A model generated the notes under the pieces. That model was given only the letters and a program-made list of their open reading frames with translations. It searched no databases and was not told the DNA's origin. A stretch of 64,000 bases of DNA from Hyperoplus lanceolatus (taxonomy: Eukaryota; Chordata; Actinopteri; Uranoscopiformes; Ammodytidae): the NCBI GenBank assembly GCA_026929865.2, contig CM049398.1:23205001-23269000 (forward strand), given 5' to 3'. This document shows, piece after piece, positions 1 through 11,928 of this stretch; position 1 is the first letter of the stretch, and each line of letters opens with the position of its first letter. A program made the translations under genes and the position numbers.

Positions 1-429
1 TACACTTTAGCAGCAAAGCCGTCATATGGAAGGGCACGTACCATTGCACAGTCACGACCCCAGGCAACCCCTCAACCTGTTTTCCACATTGCTCCCCATT
101 GGGTCGCACACATACAGGACTCTCATGTGGAAACAGGCAGGCTGTGGCAGAAGTTTTGTTCTCTCTCTCTGCCATTGCATCACTTGACAAAACCCCTAGA
201 CAACTGCTGTATAAAGCTGCTGCATAAAGTGTGTGTTGTTGGCTGCTATGCTATGTTGTTGTGTGATGTTATGTTAAATGTCCATGCAGCTATGCACAGA
301 CTGTGTAAAAGGACACTAATCTGACCTAGTCTAATAACTATCCCCAGAGGGTGACATTTTTTCCAGGAGCTAGGTAAAACATATCACAATGACCAGAAGA
401 ACAAATTCATAGAAGGCATATCTGAATGC

Positions 430-540
430 CCTGTAGCAGACCCGGGTTCGAATCCCGCCCGGGTCAGTTCTCTGCATGTCTTGCCCTCTTTGCCCCATTT
501 CAATTATGTCTCTACAAATCTGTCTCATGAAGAAACAATT
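430..540 (+). repeat. tRNA-derived SINE fragment
   Basis: A perfect RNA polymerase III B box (GGTTCGAATCC, 445-455) sits in a T-arm-like context (cccgggttcgaatcccgccc). It is followed by the pyrimidine-rich body gcatgtcttgccctctttgc, typical of fish tRNA-derived SINEs. The A-box half is not recognisable, so it is 5'-truncated or degraded. Confidence 0.6.
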
Positions 541-1231
541 CCCAAAAGATATCTTTAAAAAAAATAGAAATTATATCAGAACATTTAAAGATAATAAGTT
601 GCAAGTAAGTCACATGTGTGTTTTTGGTGTCAACATAAGCATTTCAACTGACAAATCCCCATTGCATTGTGTCGTGGTTACTTTCAGCAGTATTTAAGAA
701 AACGGGTGTGGCTGCTAAAAGTGCCTGCCGATCCCAATTGCATTATAGTTGTAATAACATAATTGAGGCTCAAACAGGATGTGTCAATGTACAAAAGGTG
801 GATAGGCGGATGTGGAGATTTTGTTTAAGCTAAGCAAATTAACATCATCAGTCTATCTTGAAAACTATGACTGTCTCTTGCTATCTTACGAATGGCAAAA
901 AAAGCCACATTTTGGGTTAGTGCCATGTTTCCATCTCTGAGCTGCTTAACCCCCGATGAGCAGAGGCACAGTTTGATATTCTTGTGTTCTTTCGGTAGCT
1001 CCACAGTCTAAGCTGACGATTATTATCAAGTTTTTTTCCCATCCGCATCCCTCTATGCCACAGTGTATCCTGCTTTGCAACTCAGTGTCTGTATACTTTG
1101 TATGACATATTAACACTTGTTAACACCTACAGAATTACACTTTGGTCTGTTTACATTGATTATATTATACAAATCCATATTATTATGCTTTGCTGTCATA
1201 TTTCAAACAAATTAGTTCTGGTTTATTTTAA
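541..1231. other. No gene seen
   Basis: AT-rich non-coding DNA with short random open frames only. No splice-supported exon or recognisable repeat was identified. Confidence 0.5.
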
Positions 1232-1611
1232 CCCTCCTGTTATGTTCATTTGTCAGGAACAGCAATGGTGTTCCGGGTCAATTTGACCCAGTGCATGTTT
1301 AAATCTCCAAAAGATGTCCTAAACCAAAAAGAATCCTAACAAGCAGTGTGAACATGTCATTACCAACTCCATTACTAACTATTCTATCAATATTTAGTGC
1401 AATGTGGTGTTCCTTACCTCTAGCAGGTAATGGTTCAATAAGGATAAATCACTCGTTTTTCATTAAAAAAATACATGTTCAAACTTTTTTTGTAATGTTT
1501 CACCACTTTATTACTTTTGGAACACTGGGGACAATGTGAAAAGTCTCCAGAGACATTGTGGCTTGAAATATAGCCCTGCCTGTCTCTCCATCCCACATAC
1601 TGGCTGTCAAT

Positions 1612-2422
1612 TCATCCTTCGACCCCAGCCAGGATGAGGAGCCCCAAATACGCATCTAAATGTGTTTTGTCCAGCTCCTTCCACTTTTCCCCAAAAACAC
1701 ACCTTCCTTCTAGATTAGTCATTTCCAGAATGATTTTCTGTATTGAATCTGGCATGACCAGCTCAAAAGCTGACTTGATGTCAGTCACACGAGTGAGTGC
1801 CATCAAGTCCAAGTGGGCCCTTGCACTGTCTTTAAGGTGAAATTCGAAAAATTAGAATATGCAAAAGTTCATTTATTTCAGTAATTTGACTCAAAAGGTG
1901 AAACTAATATAGTAAATAGACCCATTACATGAAAGGTGAGATATTCAAAGCCTTTATTTGTTATAATTTAGATTATTATGGTTTACACAGTTTATGAAAA
2001 CCCCAAATTTAAAATCTCAGAAAATTTGAATATTACATGAAATCAATAAAAAAAAGGGATTTTTCATAAAGAAATATCAGCCCTCTATAAAGTATAATCA
2101 TGCATTTGTACTCAGTACTTGGTTTGGGTCCATTCTGCATGACTTCTTGCCTTAATTCCAATAAATTTTCAATTATATTCTAATTATATGAGTTTCACCT
2201 GTATGTTTTCTGCAGACACATATTTGGGGAGGAATTTCCCAATTTGTTGACATGAATGTCTTGCTTGGAGGAATAGGAATAGCAATTCCTTCATCTGGTT
2301 CAAATTCAGAATCATTAAAATCAGAATTTAGCTTAAGATACATCCTCCTCTATTTCACTGTCATGATCAATGATGACTTCCAGAGCCTCCTGGACTGTCA
2401 TCCTTTTGTTTCTGCTGCTCAT
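1612..2422 (-). pseudogene. piggyBac-type transposase remnants (interrupted)
   Basis: From 2422 downward the minus strand reads MSSRNKRMTVQEALEVIIDH and then an acidic stretch, typical of the N-terminus of piggyBac-derived (PGBD-like) transposases. This breaks at a stop near 2333 and resumes in another frame (DFNDSEFEPDEG). After the insertion at 1835-2200 it continues at 1812-1612 with FELVMPDSIQKIILEMTN and LDAYLGLLILAGV, the start of the catalytic domain region. The DDE core is absent. Confidence 0.7.
1835..2200. mobile_element. Non-autonomous Tc1/mariner-type element inside the piggyBac copy
   Basis: The ends are inverted repeats: AGGTGAAATTCGAAAAATTA on the left, and the complement of a TAATTATATGAGTTTCACCT right end. 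TA lies next to the left end and one base beyond the right end. It is AT-rich with no coding capacity. The end sequence resembles a family widespread in fish. It splits the transposase remnant, so it arrived after the host element. Confidence 0.7.
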
Positions 2423-2587
2423 TTTGTAAAGGTCTGCCTGACAGAGTGTAATGTTGGTAGGACTCCCATGCAGAGAATATTTTATATGTTTTGCCCCTCC
2501 CCTGTTGAGTGTCCACTGAATGTGGGTGGAGTTTTCCCAAGGGAACATAAAAGGTTCCCGTCAAAAGTCATAACACTTGCAACTCTG

Positions 2588-2652
2588 TATGTGTGTGTGT
2601 GTGTGGGTGTGTGTGTGTGCGTGTGTGGGCGTGTGTATGTGTGTGCGTGTGT
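2588..2652. repeat. (TG)n microsatellite, imperfect
   Basis: About 65 bp of TG repeats with interruptions, inside the right part of the piggyBac-like element. Confidence 0.9.
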
Positions 2653-2866
2653 GAGATTTGGGTGAAATATGTCTCACAGTTGTAAAGAAAGAAATAGTCT
2701 TACATTTCTGACACCCTTTTACCTTCAGTTTTACTGCCGGGTCAAATTGACCCGAACAGTATCTATGTGATATAAACATGCAGGGGGTGGTTGCAAATGT
2801 GTGAGATAAAATATTTTCATATTATATGTTGATTACCCTAATTAAGGCAAGCAGAAGGAGGGTTAA

Positions 2867-3843
2867 TTTTCATTTCTCTTAAAGAGCAGTTTTCTCCTTT
2901 TAGCCTGCAATTGCTTGCTACCATTGTGGATATGCAATATTGGTACTACAAGGAAAAAGCACTTGGACCTGGAGCCTCCATGTGAGACTCACTAATACCA
3001 ATTGCTGGTACAATGATATATTGTTCCCTGCCATGTGGAGGACTCAGGTTTGAGTAGGCCTTTCAATCTCTGTCATACCAAGGCGGAACACAACATTGTC
3101 TGATAAAGGAGGAGGGTGTGTGTGATGGGATGCGTGCTAGGAAAGGAAACTATTTGAAAAAGTACAATATGAAATTGACATACACTCAACGGATATAAAA
3201 CATGACTTAATTAATCTAATTAAGTTGTGTTTACCTTCAACAAACAGTAACACAAGATACTATACACTAGATAAACTGGTGCTATGTAACTTTTTCACAG
3301 CATGTTTAATGTATCTCTTAGAAATAGAGAAACACAATGTTGGAATGACTAAACCTACATATGCCGATAGTTTGTATTAAATGAAGCGATTTTCTTCAAG
3401 TACATTCAATATATACATTACATTTTATTTGGATCTAATTCTTTTTGGGGATAATTACTTTCTTCCCTCATGACAAACCAATTGAATTTCGATTAGGCCA
3501 ATAACAAGCCGGTGACGCTGCGTTGCATGTTGTCAAAAGGCTGTTAATGTGCTAGACCCTAGCCTCATTCTTCTTGCCTTGGCATCAGCTGGTCTGCCTG
3601 AACACTACACACCACAGCGGCTGCCTACTTGGGGGAACAACCAACAGCGTTGCAGATGAGGCCGAAACAGGAAGTCTCATCAATAATGTAGAGGGGTCGC
3701 TGGGGGGGGGGGCTGTCATGCAGAGGAATTGTGGATTGCCGATTGAGTGAGAAGTGCAGCTGTTGTGTTTGTCTCATTGCTTTTAAATGGACATTTTGTT
3801 CATCGTGTTCCCCCAGAGGGCTAGCATAACAGGAAGGAACATA
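2867..3843. other. No gene seen
   Basis: Unique-looking AT-rich sequence with a short G run near 3703. Nothing further recognised. Confidence 0.5.
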
Positions 3844-4240
3844 TTAAAGCTATAGTAAGTAGCTTTCTCACATAAATGACTGTTTGTTACATTCCAGCCA
3901 TATCCAAAAGAGTTGAAACAAAGTCGATGAGGCCGATCAGTTCCACAAAACTCTCCATGTATTTCTCATTATGGCAGCATTTACAAACTGGTGTCACCAC
4001 CCGACATTGGTGCAGGAGCTCAGAAATATCCCAATAAACACCCTAAAAATGTCCAGTTGTTGATTCTACAACTAAAATAAAACCTGGATGTACAGCAGAA
4101 GGTATCAAATCCATAAACCAATCACCGAAAGGCTTTGCTCATGTAGATGCAGACAGTGTTGTTGTAATTACAAGGAATTCCTCATGGGGGCAACAGAGGT
4201 TACACACTATTATATCATGTCCTATATTATATAGCTTTAA
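3844..4240. mobile_element. Short inverted-repeat element (TTAAAGCTATAG ends), copy 1
   Basis: It starts TTAAAGCTATAGTAAGTAGC and ends with the inverted match ATATAGCTTTAA. A second, shorter copy lies at 58843-59070; the two share the segment around ggatgtacagcagaaggtat / ggacgtacagcggaaggtat. No coding capacity, typical of a miniature DNA transposon. Confidence 0.65.
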
Positions 4241-4698
4241 TAGCTGCTAAGCTGAATAACTTGCAAATAACTGTTTACATATGTGCCTGGCCATATACCA
4301 TTTTATTTTGCTGTTATGTCATATTTTGCCCAGAGAGCTGGACAAACAATAAGAAAAGCCCAAATAATAATCTGACTCCAGATTACAACACAGGGTGTTG
4401 TCCTAAAATCCACATCCTATAAAAAAAAAGGTCTTGTCAATTTTCGGTTTGCCGGTCATTGTGTGACTGTAACAGAGTATAGGCATAGACACACAAAGAT
4501 TATCCCTACTGACGGCTGTCAAACAGAAATTCCGTCAGCGAGGCACTGAGTGTGACCCAGTGTCTGTTATAGTATGGCAGCGGCGTCTCCTCCCAGCTGG
4601 CACCTTGCCCGTTCCCTTTCTTCAATGGCCCTCATTGTGCTAGCTAGGAAGAGGAGGCCCATTCTTACTCACATCTCTCGTTGCTCTTGTTTCTCCAG

Positions 4699-4899
4699 GG
4701 GCCCAGCACTGAGGAAGTAAAAACTCTTGGGAGAGTTTTGGGGACGTCACCGATGACCCAAGCTTCCTTCAACCGAACACATCTCTCCAGCACCAATTAA
4801 GGCTGGCTTGAGACGAAGAGTGGGCACGAGGACCAAAGGAATACACCAGAGGAGGGGCCTGCGCTCTCACTGCAGACGGGTACAGGTCTTCTTGTGATT
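4699..4899 (+). other. Possible non-coding 5' exon of b3gat1
   Basis: A strong acceptor (ttgctcttgtttctccag) and a consensus donor (gtgagtaa at 4900) bracket 201 nt of relatively GC-rich sequence in an AT-rich region. B3GAT1 genes in vertebrates have non-coding 5' exons far upstream, and the acceptor at 32317 requires at least one. Nothing in the sequence itself links this segment to b3gat1, so it is a guess from splice signals only. Confidence 0.2.
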
Positions 4900-6570
4900 G
4901 TGAGTAATCCTATTGTTTGTATCGTTTTTCATACAACTGACCGGTACCATGCTATTCCCATATCCATGTGATTTATGTTTTTGGCCAGTACTGCAAATAG
5001 AGAAAAAAATCCTAACCACCAAAGTATTTCATCCAACAACCAAAGCAATTGGTACTGATGTATTTGGTAGTAGCACTGTGTTTCTGCCAAGAGTTGCTTT
5101 TCAAATGTATGTGTAAACTCCTTGTGTAAACTGTGAAGGCAAATGCACAGAGAGCCGGGCTGACCTTTTACACGTACAGTAGTACTTTTTTTCTGTCACT
5201 CTTTATGCCACATGAACAAACACACACACACACACACACGCATTGTTTAATCTTTTTATTTTCCCAAAAGCACTCTCTGTCACACAACATCATGGTAGTA
5301 TCGTCCTGCTATCTGTCCTGCTTGCTTGTCCAATAACAATCCTTTTCACCAAGGAAATCCAGTAGAGGAATTACGTGGAGGACAGGGGCAAAATGACCTC
5401 ACAGGTCCCCCCCCCCCCCCTCCTTGGCCCTTGATATTATTAGAGGTTGATATATATGTAGGCATGGTGCACAGGGGCATCGGGGAGAAGGTTGTGGGGT
5501 TACAGAGCTCAAGAGCTGATGCTGCTGATAGAAAAAGCAGAGGAAATAATCTGAAGGTGTGGAAGGTATGATTAGATGGTGAGGAGATTGGTTTGGCTGT
5601 TAAATGGCTCATAGGCTCGGTTGTAGAAAAAAAAAAATCACAAATTCTTAATAGTAATCTAAGGAATATGAGACTCAACCGTATACTTTCATATTGCGTT
5701 TTTTTCCCCTTGTGCAAACAAACAAACAAACTGAAATATAAGACAGGGTTAGCACAGAGATCTATAGGACTTACATAAACCACAGTGCCCTGGGAACACA
5801 CCGCCGGTCGATAGCAATGCTTCACACTGCACCAAATATTAAACTTCCTGCTTTATTCTCGGATGAAGGGTTTAAGGCTGAAATAAGGCCTCCACTGCTA
5901 GATCCTGTGCTCTCACAATGTACAATGAAAAACAGTATACTAGATGGAATAGAAATAAGACTTTAAAAGGTAGAACATATACATGGTTTGTTTTTTTGTT
6001 TGTTTGTTTTTTATTTGATTGATTGGGCCGTATCATTGCAATGGTATAGTCTGCTCAAGACTATAATCATAATCCATGTTTTATACAGCTTTTAACACAT
6101 GGCAACAGTGTCACTCTTTGTCTCTATTTTACTAATCAATGTTAGGTTGTTGAGGATAGTGTTTAGTTTGTGTCCGCTTGTTGTTGCAGAACAAATTGAA
6201 TTGAATATTGATTTATTTTTTGATATTCAAATTATATTCGAATAACGAAGTTCAGAGTCAAAGCCCTATACAGGATATGCAGAATTTCTCAAATGTGCAG
6301 AGGCCAACAAGACCACCTTACAGCTCCTGGAACTATAATTAAAGCAGATATTCAAAGAAGTTGACTATGTTGGCGCAGGCCCTAATGTGGTACAAGAGCG
6401 CCTCATTGGGCTTTCACATACTGTATAAGCATTGAGTGTGATGTTTCCAGGCAGATTTCATTTGATGACATCATAGATGACTGCACCAGATTCTAATCTC
6501 GCCCAGGGCACCACAATGGTTTGAACCGGCAAACTGTGCGGCGTCAACATGTGAATTAATTTGGCCATTT
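4900..6570. other. No gene seen; minor simple repeats
   Basis: AT-rich non-coding DNA with a short (CA)n at 5219-5240, a C run near 5406 and T/A runs. The open frames here have no family resemblance. Confidence 0.5.
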
Positions 6571-6571
6571 G

Positions 6572-6584
6572 CCCCCCCCCCCCC

Positions 6585-6658
<74 letters not shown>
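6572..6658. repeat. C run followed by (CA)n microsatellite
   Basis: About 14 C followed by about 35 CA units. Confidence 0.95.
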
Positions 6659-6662
<4 letters not shown>

Positions 6663-7842
6663 TTTACGTATGTAGATGAGACTTGTCTGTTTCATTTGGC
6701 TGTCTCTGTGGAGCTGTCACACACTCTGCGTCTTGGAGCACCAGGAGACCGGGGTTGACTTGAATTAAACTGAGAGGATGTCCTTTCCAGATCTGCAGAG
6801 TGGCCACAGAGACACATCCGCCCCCAGAGAGAAACACTCAAAAAGACAGAGGGAAGGAGAGAGAGAGAGACAGAAAAGAGGACAAAAATAAATTGGAGGT
6901 GGGGCGGAGAGGGATTGGAAGTTACTATAAACGAGGCAGGGAAAAATAATCGGTGAGAGATAGGCATGGAAGAGGAGGACACTAGAATAAGGGGGAAGGG
7001 AAGATGAAACTGCGTGTGTGTGGCATTTTGACAGAAACAAGGAGAGAGGATGTGAGAGAAACCTCATATAATCTAAGGCCAGCCAACATACCTACAATAT
7101 TACTGATAGATCAAAAATTACACAGAATGTTTCTAATGGAACTTCAATATCTACTTTATTCAGGGAGATGCGTAAGTTGTTTAGATTCTGTGACCTAAAT
7201 TCCATTTATTTACTTTGTTTTCAACCCCCCTTGGTCAATGTGTTCTAGACATGTGCAACAATCCATGTGCTTTTTAAACAGCTTTAAACACATGGCACAT
7301 TTTCAGTGCTCATGGTCAAGGGCTTTGTCTGGCAAGTATCAGGCTTCTGGTCATAACCGCTATACTCAGCAAGTAAAGGTAATGCAGGAACATCTGCATA
7401 TAGAAGGGGCAAAAACTATTATGTACTCTATGTTAGTAGAACAAAACTAACACCGGGTGAACTTTATGTGTTAAATTGCCTACGTCTTTTTACATTTCAT
7501 TTAGCTGAAGCTTTTATCCAAAGCAACTTCCAATGAATGAATTCGACCATGAAGGTACAAACCCAGAACAGCAAGAATCATGTACGTACATTAGCTTTAA
7601 AGAGGACCTATGATACTTTTCGACTTTTATGACCTATATACGTTGATATAATGATTTATAGTCATGTTTAACCATACTAGCGTATCAAATAATTACGTAC
7701 ATGCATTTAGACGTATTCCCTGCTTACCGTCTGCGGTGGCTATGCAGAGCACTAAACACTAGGGCAGCCGGTCGAGAATTCACTTGTTCAAATTTCCGGG
7801 TATCGTGTCGTCACGTTCCCGGATGTTTCCATGTATGGTAAT

Positions 7843-8480
7843 CAGTGTTGCCACAGTTACTTTGAAAAAGTAAGCTGATTACTGATTACTAGTTACTCCT
7901 TAAAATAGTAACTTAGTTACTTTACTGATTAATTGATGTTAAAAGTAACTAAGTTAGATTACAAGTTACTTTATAGGTTTTGAAACCCATCTCAATTTAA
8001 AAATATGCACATATTAAGAATAATTGAAAATATATAAAATAAAGCTTGTAGGCTAGTAGCCTATAGGCATACTGTTTTCAAAATAGACTAATACAAATTA
8101 TGGTTTGAAAAATGTAATAAAAAAAAAACTTTTTCCCCCCATGAAAATAAATGCATTCCTCCAAAGTGCAAAGACAGTAGCAGTGTCTTTAAAGTTAACG
8201 TGCTTGGCCCTTCACTCTCATGCATTAATTTGACTTTTCTCTGCGATGTCTCATGTGTTGATAGCATAGATAGTAAATAATAGGTTGATAGACTGGGTGT
8301 GTGCGGCCACCAGTCGCCACGTGACTATAAGTTTCAAAGTTTTAAACACTTCTATCTCTTCAACGTCACCGTACCCGAATCCTAAATATCCCCATAGCAG
8401 ACGCTATATTTCATCGGGGGGAAAACTTTATTTTGCGCCACAGTTCAGCTTAGACTCGTAATGCTGCCGTAATGCTGCTG

Positions 8481-8511
<31 letters not shown>

Positions 8512-8837
8512 AGGCACACACACACGCTGCATGTCAGAGACGAGAGGCGCTACCGAGGGGCGCTACCAAAAAGGAGGAGCGGTTGGAGCAGTTGGAGCGT
8601 TTAGAGACACATGCGCGCACATTTATTTACATTAAATCGCAATCGCAGTCATTTGTGCAGTTATGTAAAATGTTTTACTAAGGAAAATGACAGAAAAAGT
8701 AACGCACAGTGACTTTGATGAGTAACTTTAATCTGATTACTGGTTTGGAGATAGTATCGCGTTAGATTACTCGATACTGAAAAAAGAGGTCCGATGCCGG
8801 TAACGCGTTACTAAGTAACGCGTTACCGGCATCACTG
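7843..8837. mobile_element. Non-autonomous hAT-type element with 8-bp target duplication
   Basis: A perfect 8-bp duplication ATGGTAAT flanks it (7835-7842 and 8838-8845). The ends are short inverted repeats CAGTGTTGCC and GGCATCACTG, and CAGTG ends with 8-bp duplications are the hAT pattern. The interior is AT-rich with repeated taactta/gttact motifs, a (CA)n tract and a palindrome around taacgcgttactaagtaacg near the right end. No transposase. Confidence 0.85.
8481..8526. repeat. (CA)n microsatellite within the hAT-type element
   Basis: Thirteen CA units followed by an imperfect CA-rich stretch. Confidence 0.9.
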
Positions 8838-9111
8838 ATGGTAATGCTGCTCAGGCAAGCTCCGGCCATGCCCCCACCTTCCTCTCTCAGAAATCTGCTG
8901 CTGGAAATGTTCCGGAGGGAAGGTAACCAATCACAACGGAGTGGGGTTTGCAGGAGGGGGGGAGGGGAGGGGCGTAGAAGCACAAAGCCGTGTGTGGAGC
9001 AGACTGCTGTGCTCGCTAGGGTGAGAGGAAGAGTGTCCCGAAAATATACATGGTTTTTTGTGATGTGATTTGTGTCAGGTTGCTCTATAGCAGTTTTTAA
9101 CAAGATATTAA

Positions 9112-9713
9112 AGAGGACCTATTATGCTACTTTTCTGGTCTTAATTTCTTGTTTTACACTTCTATAGAGCAACCTGACACGAATCACATCACAAAAAACT
9201 ATGTAGATTTTCGGGAAGCTCTTTGTCTTATTTTGGCGATCCAGCACATCCTGTCAACACTTGAGTGTGTGTGCTTTGGCTCCGTCCGCCTGTGCTTCGG
9301 CCATCTCCGCTCCCCTCCCCCCCTCCTGCAAACCCCACTCCGTTGTGATTGGTTACCTTCCTTCCGGAACACTTTCAGTGGCGGGAAGCGCGAGCATGGA
9401 CCTATAAGGGCGCGAGGCAGACGCGAACAGGGAAGTGACAGCATTACCATACATGGAAACATCCGTGTGGAGACGTCACAAAGTTTTATGCGACGTCACA
9501 AATTATGAAAGGGTAGACCGCTTTGAAGACGTGACTTCTCGACTGGCTAGAATAGTGTTTAGTGCTCTGCACAGACACCCCAGACGGTCAGCAGGGAATA
9601 TGTCAAAATGTATGTAAGTCATTATTTGATAATTTAGTATGGTTAAGCATGACTATGAATCATCATAACAACGTTTATAGGTCATAAAAGTCAAAAAGCA
9701 TCATAGGTCCTCT
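9112..9713. mobile_element. TTAA-flanked AGAGGACCTAT element, inner copy in opposite orientation
   Basis: It is flanked by TTAA at 9108-9111 and 9714-9717. The ends are AGAGGACCTATTATGCT and the inverted form AGCATCATAGGTCCTCT. Its sequence is the reverse complement of the host element (both contain the accaatcacaacggagtggg segment, in opposite directions), so a family member landed inside another in inverted orientation. At 602 bp it is probably close to full length. Confidence 0.85.
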
Positions 9714-9790
9714 TTAAGACCAGAAAAGTAGTATAATAGGAGATCTTTAAAGGAGCCAAACTGCAAAGTGCTACAGGAAAGTGATTTCTT

Positions 9791-11312
9791 TTTTAAAACC
9801 ATAATCAGCAAAGGCTAAGTCGGAAGAGATTTATTTTTAACCTGAGGCGTGAAGATCTTTTGCTATCTATCTCTTTCCACTATTTGGGGACAGCAAGCAA
9901 TCTTCATTTGCATTGTTTGTTCTTTAACACAGCTGCAGCATTCGGAACGATCCCCTAAACAGTGGTACACTATACCAGTGTCTCAAGAGCTGAGCACATA
10001 CCGAAAAGTGCTGTCTATATGTTTCGAATAGATTACAGTAATGTATAGTCTGACCCTTAGGCTGCAAAGTAGATTTAGAATGGGTAAAGGCCATTATTTT
10101 CGATATCCAAACTCCAGGCATTGTATGAACAATTGAAGGTGCATTTCCCATCCTGTTCCAGAGTCCTGTATCTATGCTTTACCCTGGATGATAAACAGGC
10201 TAGAGACTAAGGTTTTTGTAGAACAAGAAATTGGAACATAAATTATTAAGTGAGAATGTGCCTTTCCCTCCAAAAAAAGAATACCGTTGTATTTTCTCCC
10301 TATGCCTGCAAAATATGTATTCTAAATACAGGGATGGCATTGCTAGTCTCTGTCACTCCACAACAATCTACTGTGAGCTCCTCGCAGCATTCTCTCCTGC
10401 CCATCGTTGCACGGGCTCTTTGCTCTGTAATGACACAAGCCTGCCGTGCATAATATTCTACAGACGAGGTTTTCTCATTTCAATTTCAAGGCATCAGCAG
10501 CGGAATCATTCTCAAAATAATTATGAAATTTCAAGCATGACATATAATCATTGTATTTGATTACTTACACCAAGGGAAAACGAACTGTTCAAAGATAAAA
10601 ACACACCCTTTTCGAGCTTTCAGGAGGCACTTAAGTGCACCAATATTTACTTAGTTTTTTAACCTACACCGTAATTACATTTCCCCCCTCGGCACTTTTT
10701 TGTTGTATTAATTCTTACAAGCCAAGCAAGCATGAAAATGGCTGATCTAAAAATGTGTGTTGAAAAAGTGGCTGCCATGAAAAGGCTTTGTGAGGGAGCT
10801 TTTGTGCCCTTTGGTTTATTTTATATTACATCATTCTTTCTAAATGCTTTTTTTAAGTAAGGCCGACCTTGAACCACCCATTTTTTAATACCCTTTGAAG
10901 AAATCCATGACTTCCTTTGAAATATGCAACAAAGAAAATGTTTAAAAATGTTGAAAAGAGCGATTCAAAATATTTCTAAACACTGCAAATACTGAGTGCT
11001 AGGTCCAACAGCAGCTGGCAACAGCTGTGTTGCACGTATGTAGGGCACGTATGCACAGAGACACATATTTCCTTGACATGGTTAGTGTCCCGCTATAAGG
11101 TTGGATTGAGTAAAAAGTGTTGAGTCGTGATGCAACTGTTTGCAATTGTATTGTTATCATGAGAAATGTCTCTTAACATTTCCTTCTTCAACAGTGAATT
11201 ATTCAGAGCACAGCCACCTGGTTTTTGGCTGTGAACAGTTCACAGAGAAGTTGTGTGGCAAAGTTACTGTAACAAACACAGAGCACAATGCCAAATCATT
11301 GTGAAAGGAAAC
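9791..11312. other. No gene seen
   Basis: AT-rich non-coding DNA. The open frames near 10231-10560 lack codon structure or family motifs. Confidence 0.5.
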
Positions 11313-11320
11313 GCAGAAGT

Positions 11321-11920
11321 AGCCTGGCTCCGCCCGCCCGCCTACTTCCGGCCAAATTTCATTTTCCCTTCAGTAGTCAGTCTGGGTGTACAGCGCATTT
11401 CCCAGATTCTCCAGAGAATCTACGATCGACCAATCAGCGAACAGAGCGAGTGGCTGAGAACGCTCCAGTTTCAGTTGAATGCTGCGTTCCTTTATACTCG
11501 GAAGAAGGAGATTTCCGACTAGGTAGTTCCGAGTTCCGACCTGTCTGTGTTCCAGTGCATCTGCTCGCGAAAGTATGGACGCCTAAAACCTTTCTCGTCC
11601 AAATAACTAAACGTTAGGCTCTAACAAGTTACTGTTGCCAGGTACCGGTAGATTCATAGACTACAATATGTAGTGAAGTCGGAAATTTCCGAGTTCCCTG
11701 TCCAACTGGAAGGCACCATCAAAAGCCGGCTCATGACACACGTGATGACCAAACGTGATGCGATTGGTTGGCTAATCCAGAGTGGCACTGGGCAGATCCA
11801 ATAGTTTTAAACTTCGACAGACACCCGCCTCCAAGTGAGTTAACGTTTGCCAATTACAGCACTTCCAGACCTTCTGTACATATGAAATGAAGTACGATGG
11901 TCTGGTTGGACCAGGCTAAG
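11321..11920. mobile_element. hAT-like non-autonomous element
   Basis: GCAGAAGT occurs immediately before (11313-11320) and after (11921-11928), an 8-bp target duplication. The ends are AGCCTGGCTCC and the inverted GACCAGGCTAAG. It is 600 bp and GC-richer than its surroundings. The internal open frames are not transposase. Confidence 0.7.
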
Positions 11921-11928
11921 GCAGAAGT

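Larger units (their letters stand above)
1232..2862 (-). mobile_element. Decayed piggyBac-like transposon with TTAA target duplication
   Basis: It is flanked on both sides by TTAA (1228-1231 and 2863-2866). The ends are inverted (CCCTCCT...AGGAGGG), and a sub-terminal palindrome GGGTCAATTTGACCC near the left end (1275-1289) recurs in near-identical form near the right end (2739-2753). The minus strand still carries transposase pieces. Most of the transposase gene is missing and another transposon has landed in the middle (1835-2200), so the copy is dead. Confidence 0.85.
7601..9746. mobile_element. TTAA-flanked inverted-repeat element (AGAGGACCTAT family), outer copy
   Basis: It lies between TTAA at 7597-7600 and TTAA at 9747-9750. 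The left end is AGAGGACCTATGATACTTTT; the right end is its degraded inverted form (agtataataggagatct). It carries two later insertions: an hAT-type element (7843-8837) and an inverted copy of its own family (9112-9713). Without them it would be about 540 bp, non-coding, with a conserved gtaaccaatcacaacggagt segment. Confidence 0.75.
7488..9790 (+). repeat. Interspersed repeat (cttttatccaaagc family), split by insertions
   Basis: The left part (catttagctgaagcttttat ... cagcaagaatcatgtacgt, to about 7600) resembles a second copy at 37925-38070. Its continuation (gccaaactgcaaagtgctac) appears only after 9750. The two halves are separated exactly by the TTAA-flanked element at 7601-9746, so this is one older repeat opened by a later insertion. 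Confidence 0.6.

Noticed and set aside
430-480. Functional tRNA gene
   Set aside because: There is a perfect B box and T-arm-like sequence, but the upstream 45 bases do not form acceptor, D or anticodon arms and there is no A box at the right distance. The downstream sequence is SINE body.
5346-5825. 159-codon minus-strand open frame
   Set aside because: Low-complexity proline/glycine run from a C tract, no family match and an overlapping plus-strand frame of equal quality.
8762-9508. Open frames of about 110 codons on both strands with similar peptides
   Set aside because: The similarity is due to the inverted copies of a non-coding TTAA-flanked element (7601-9746 and 9112-9713), not to a protein family.
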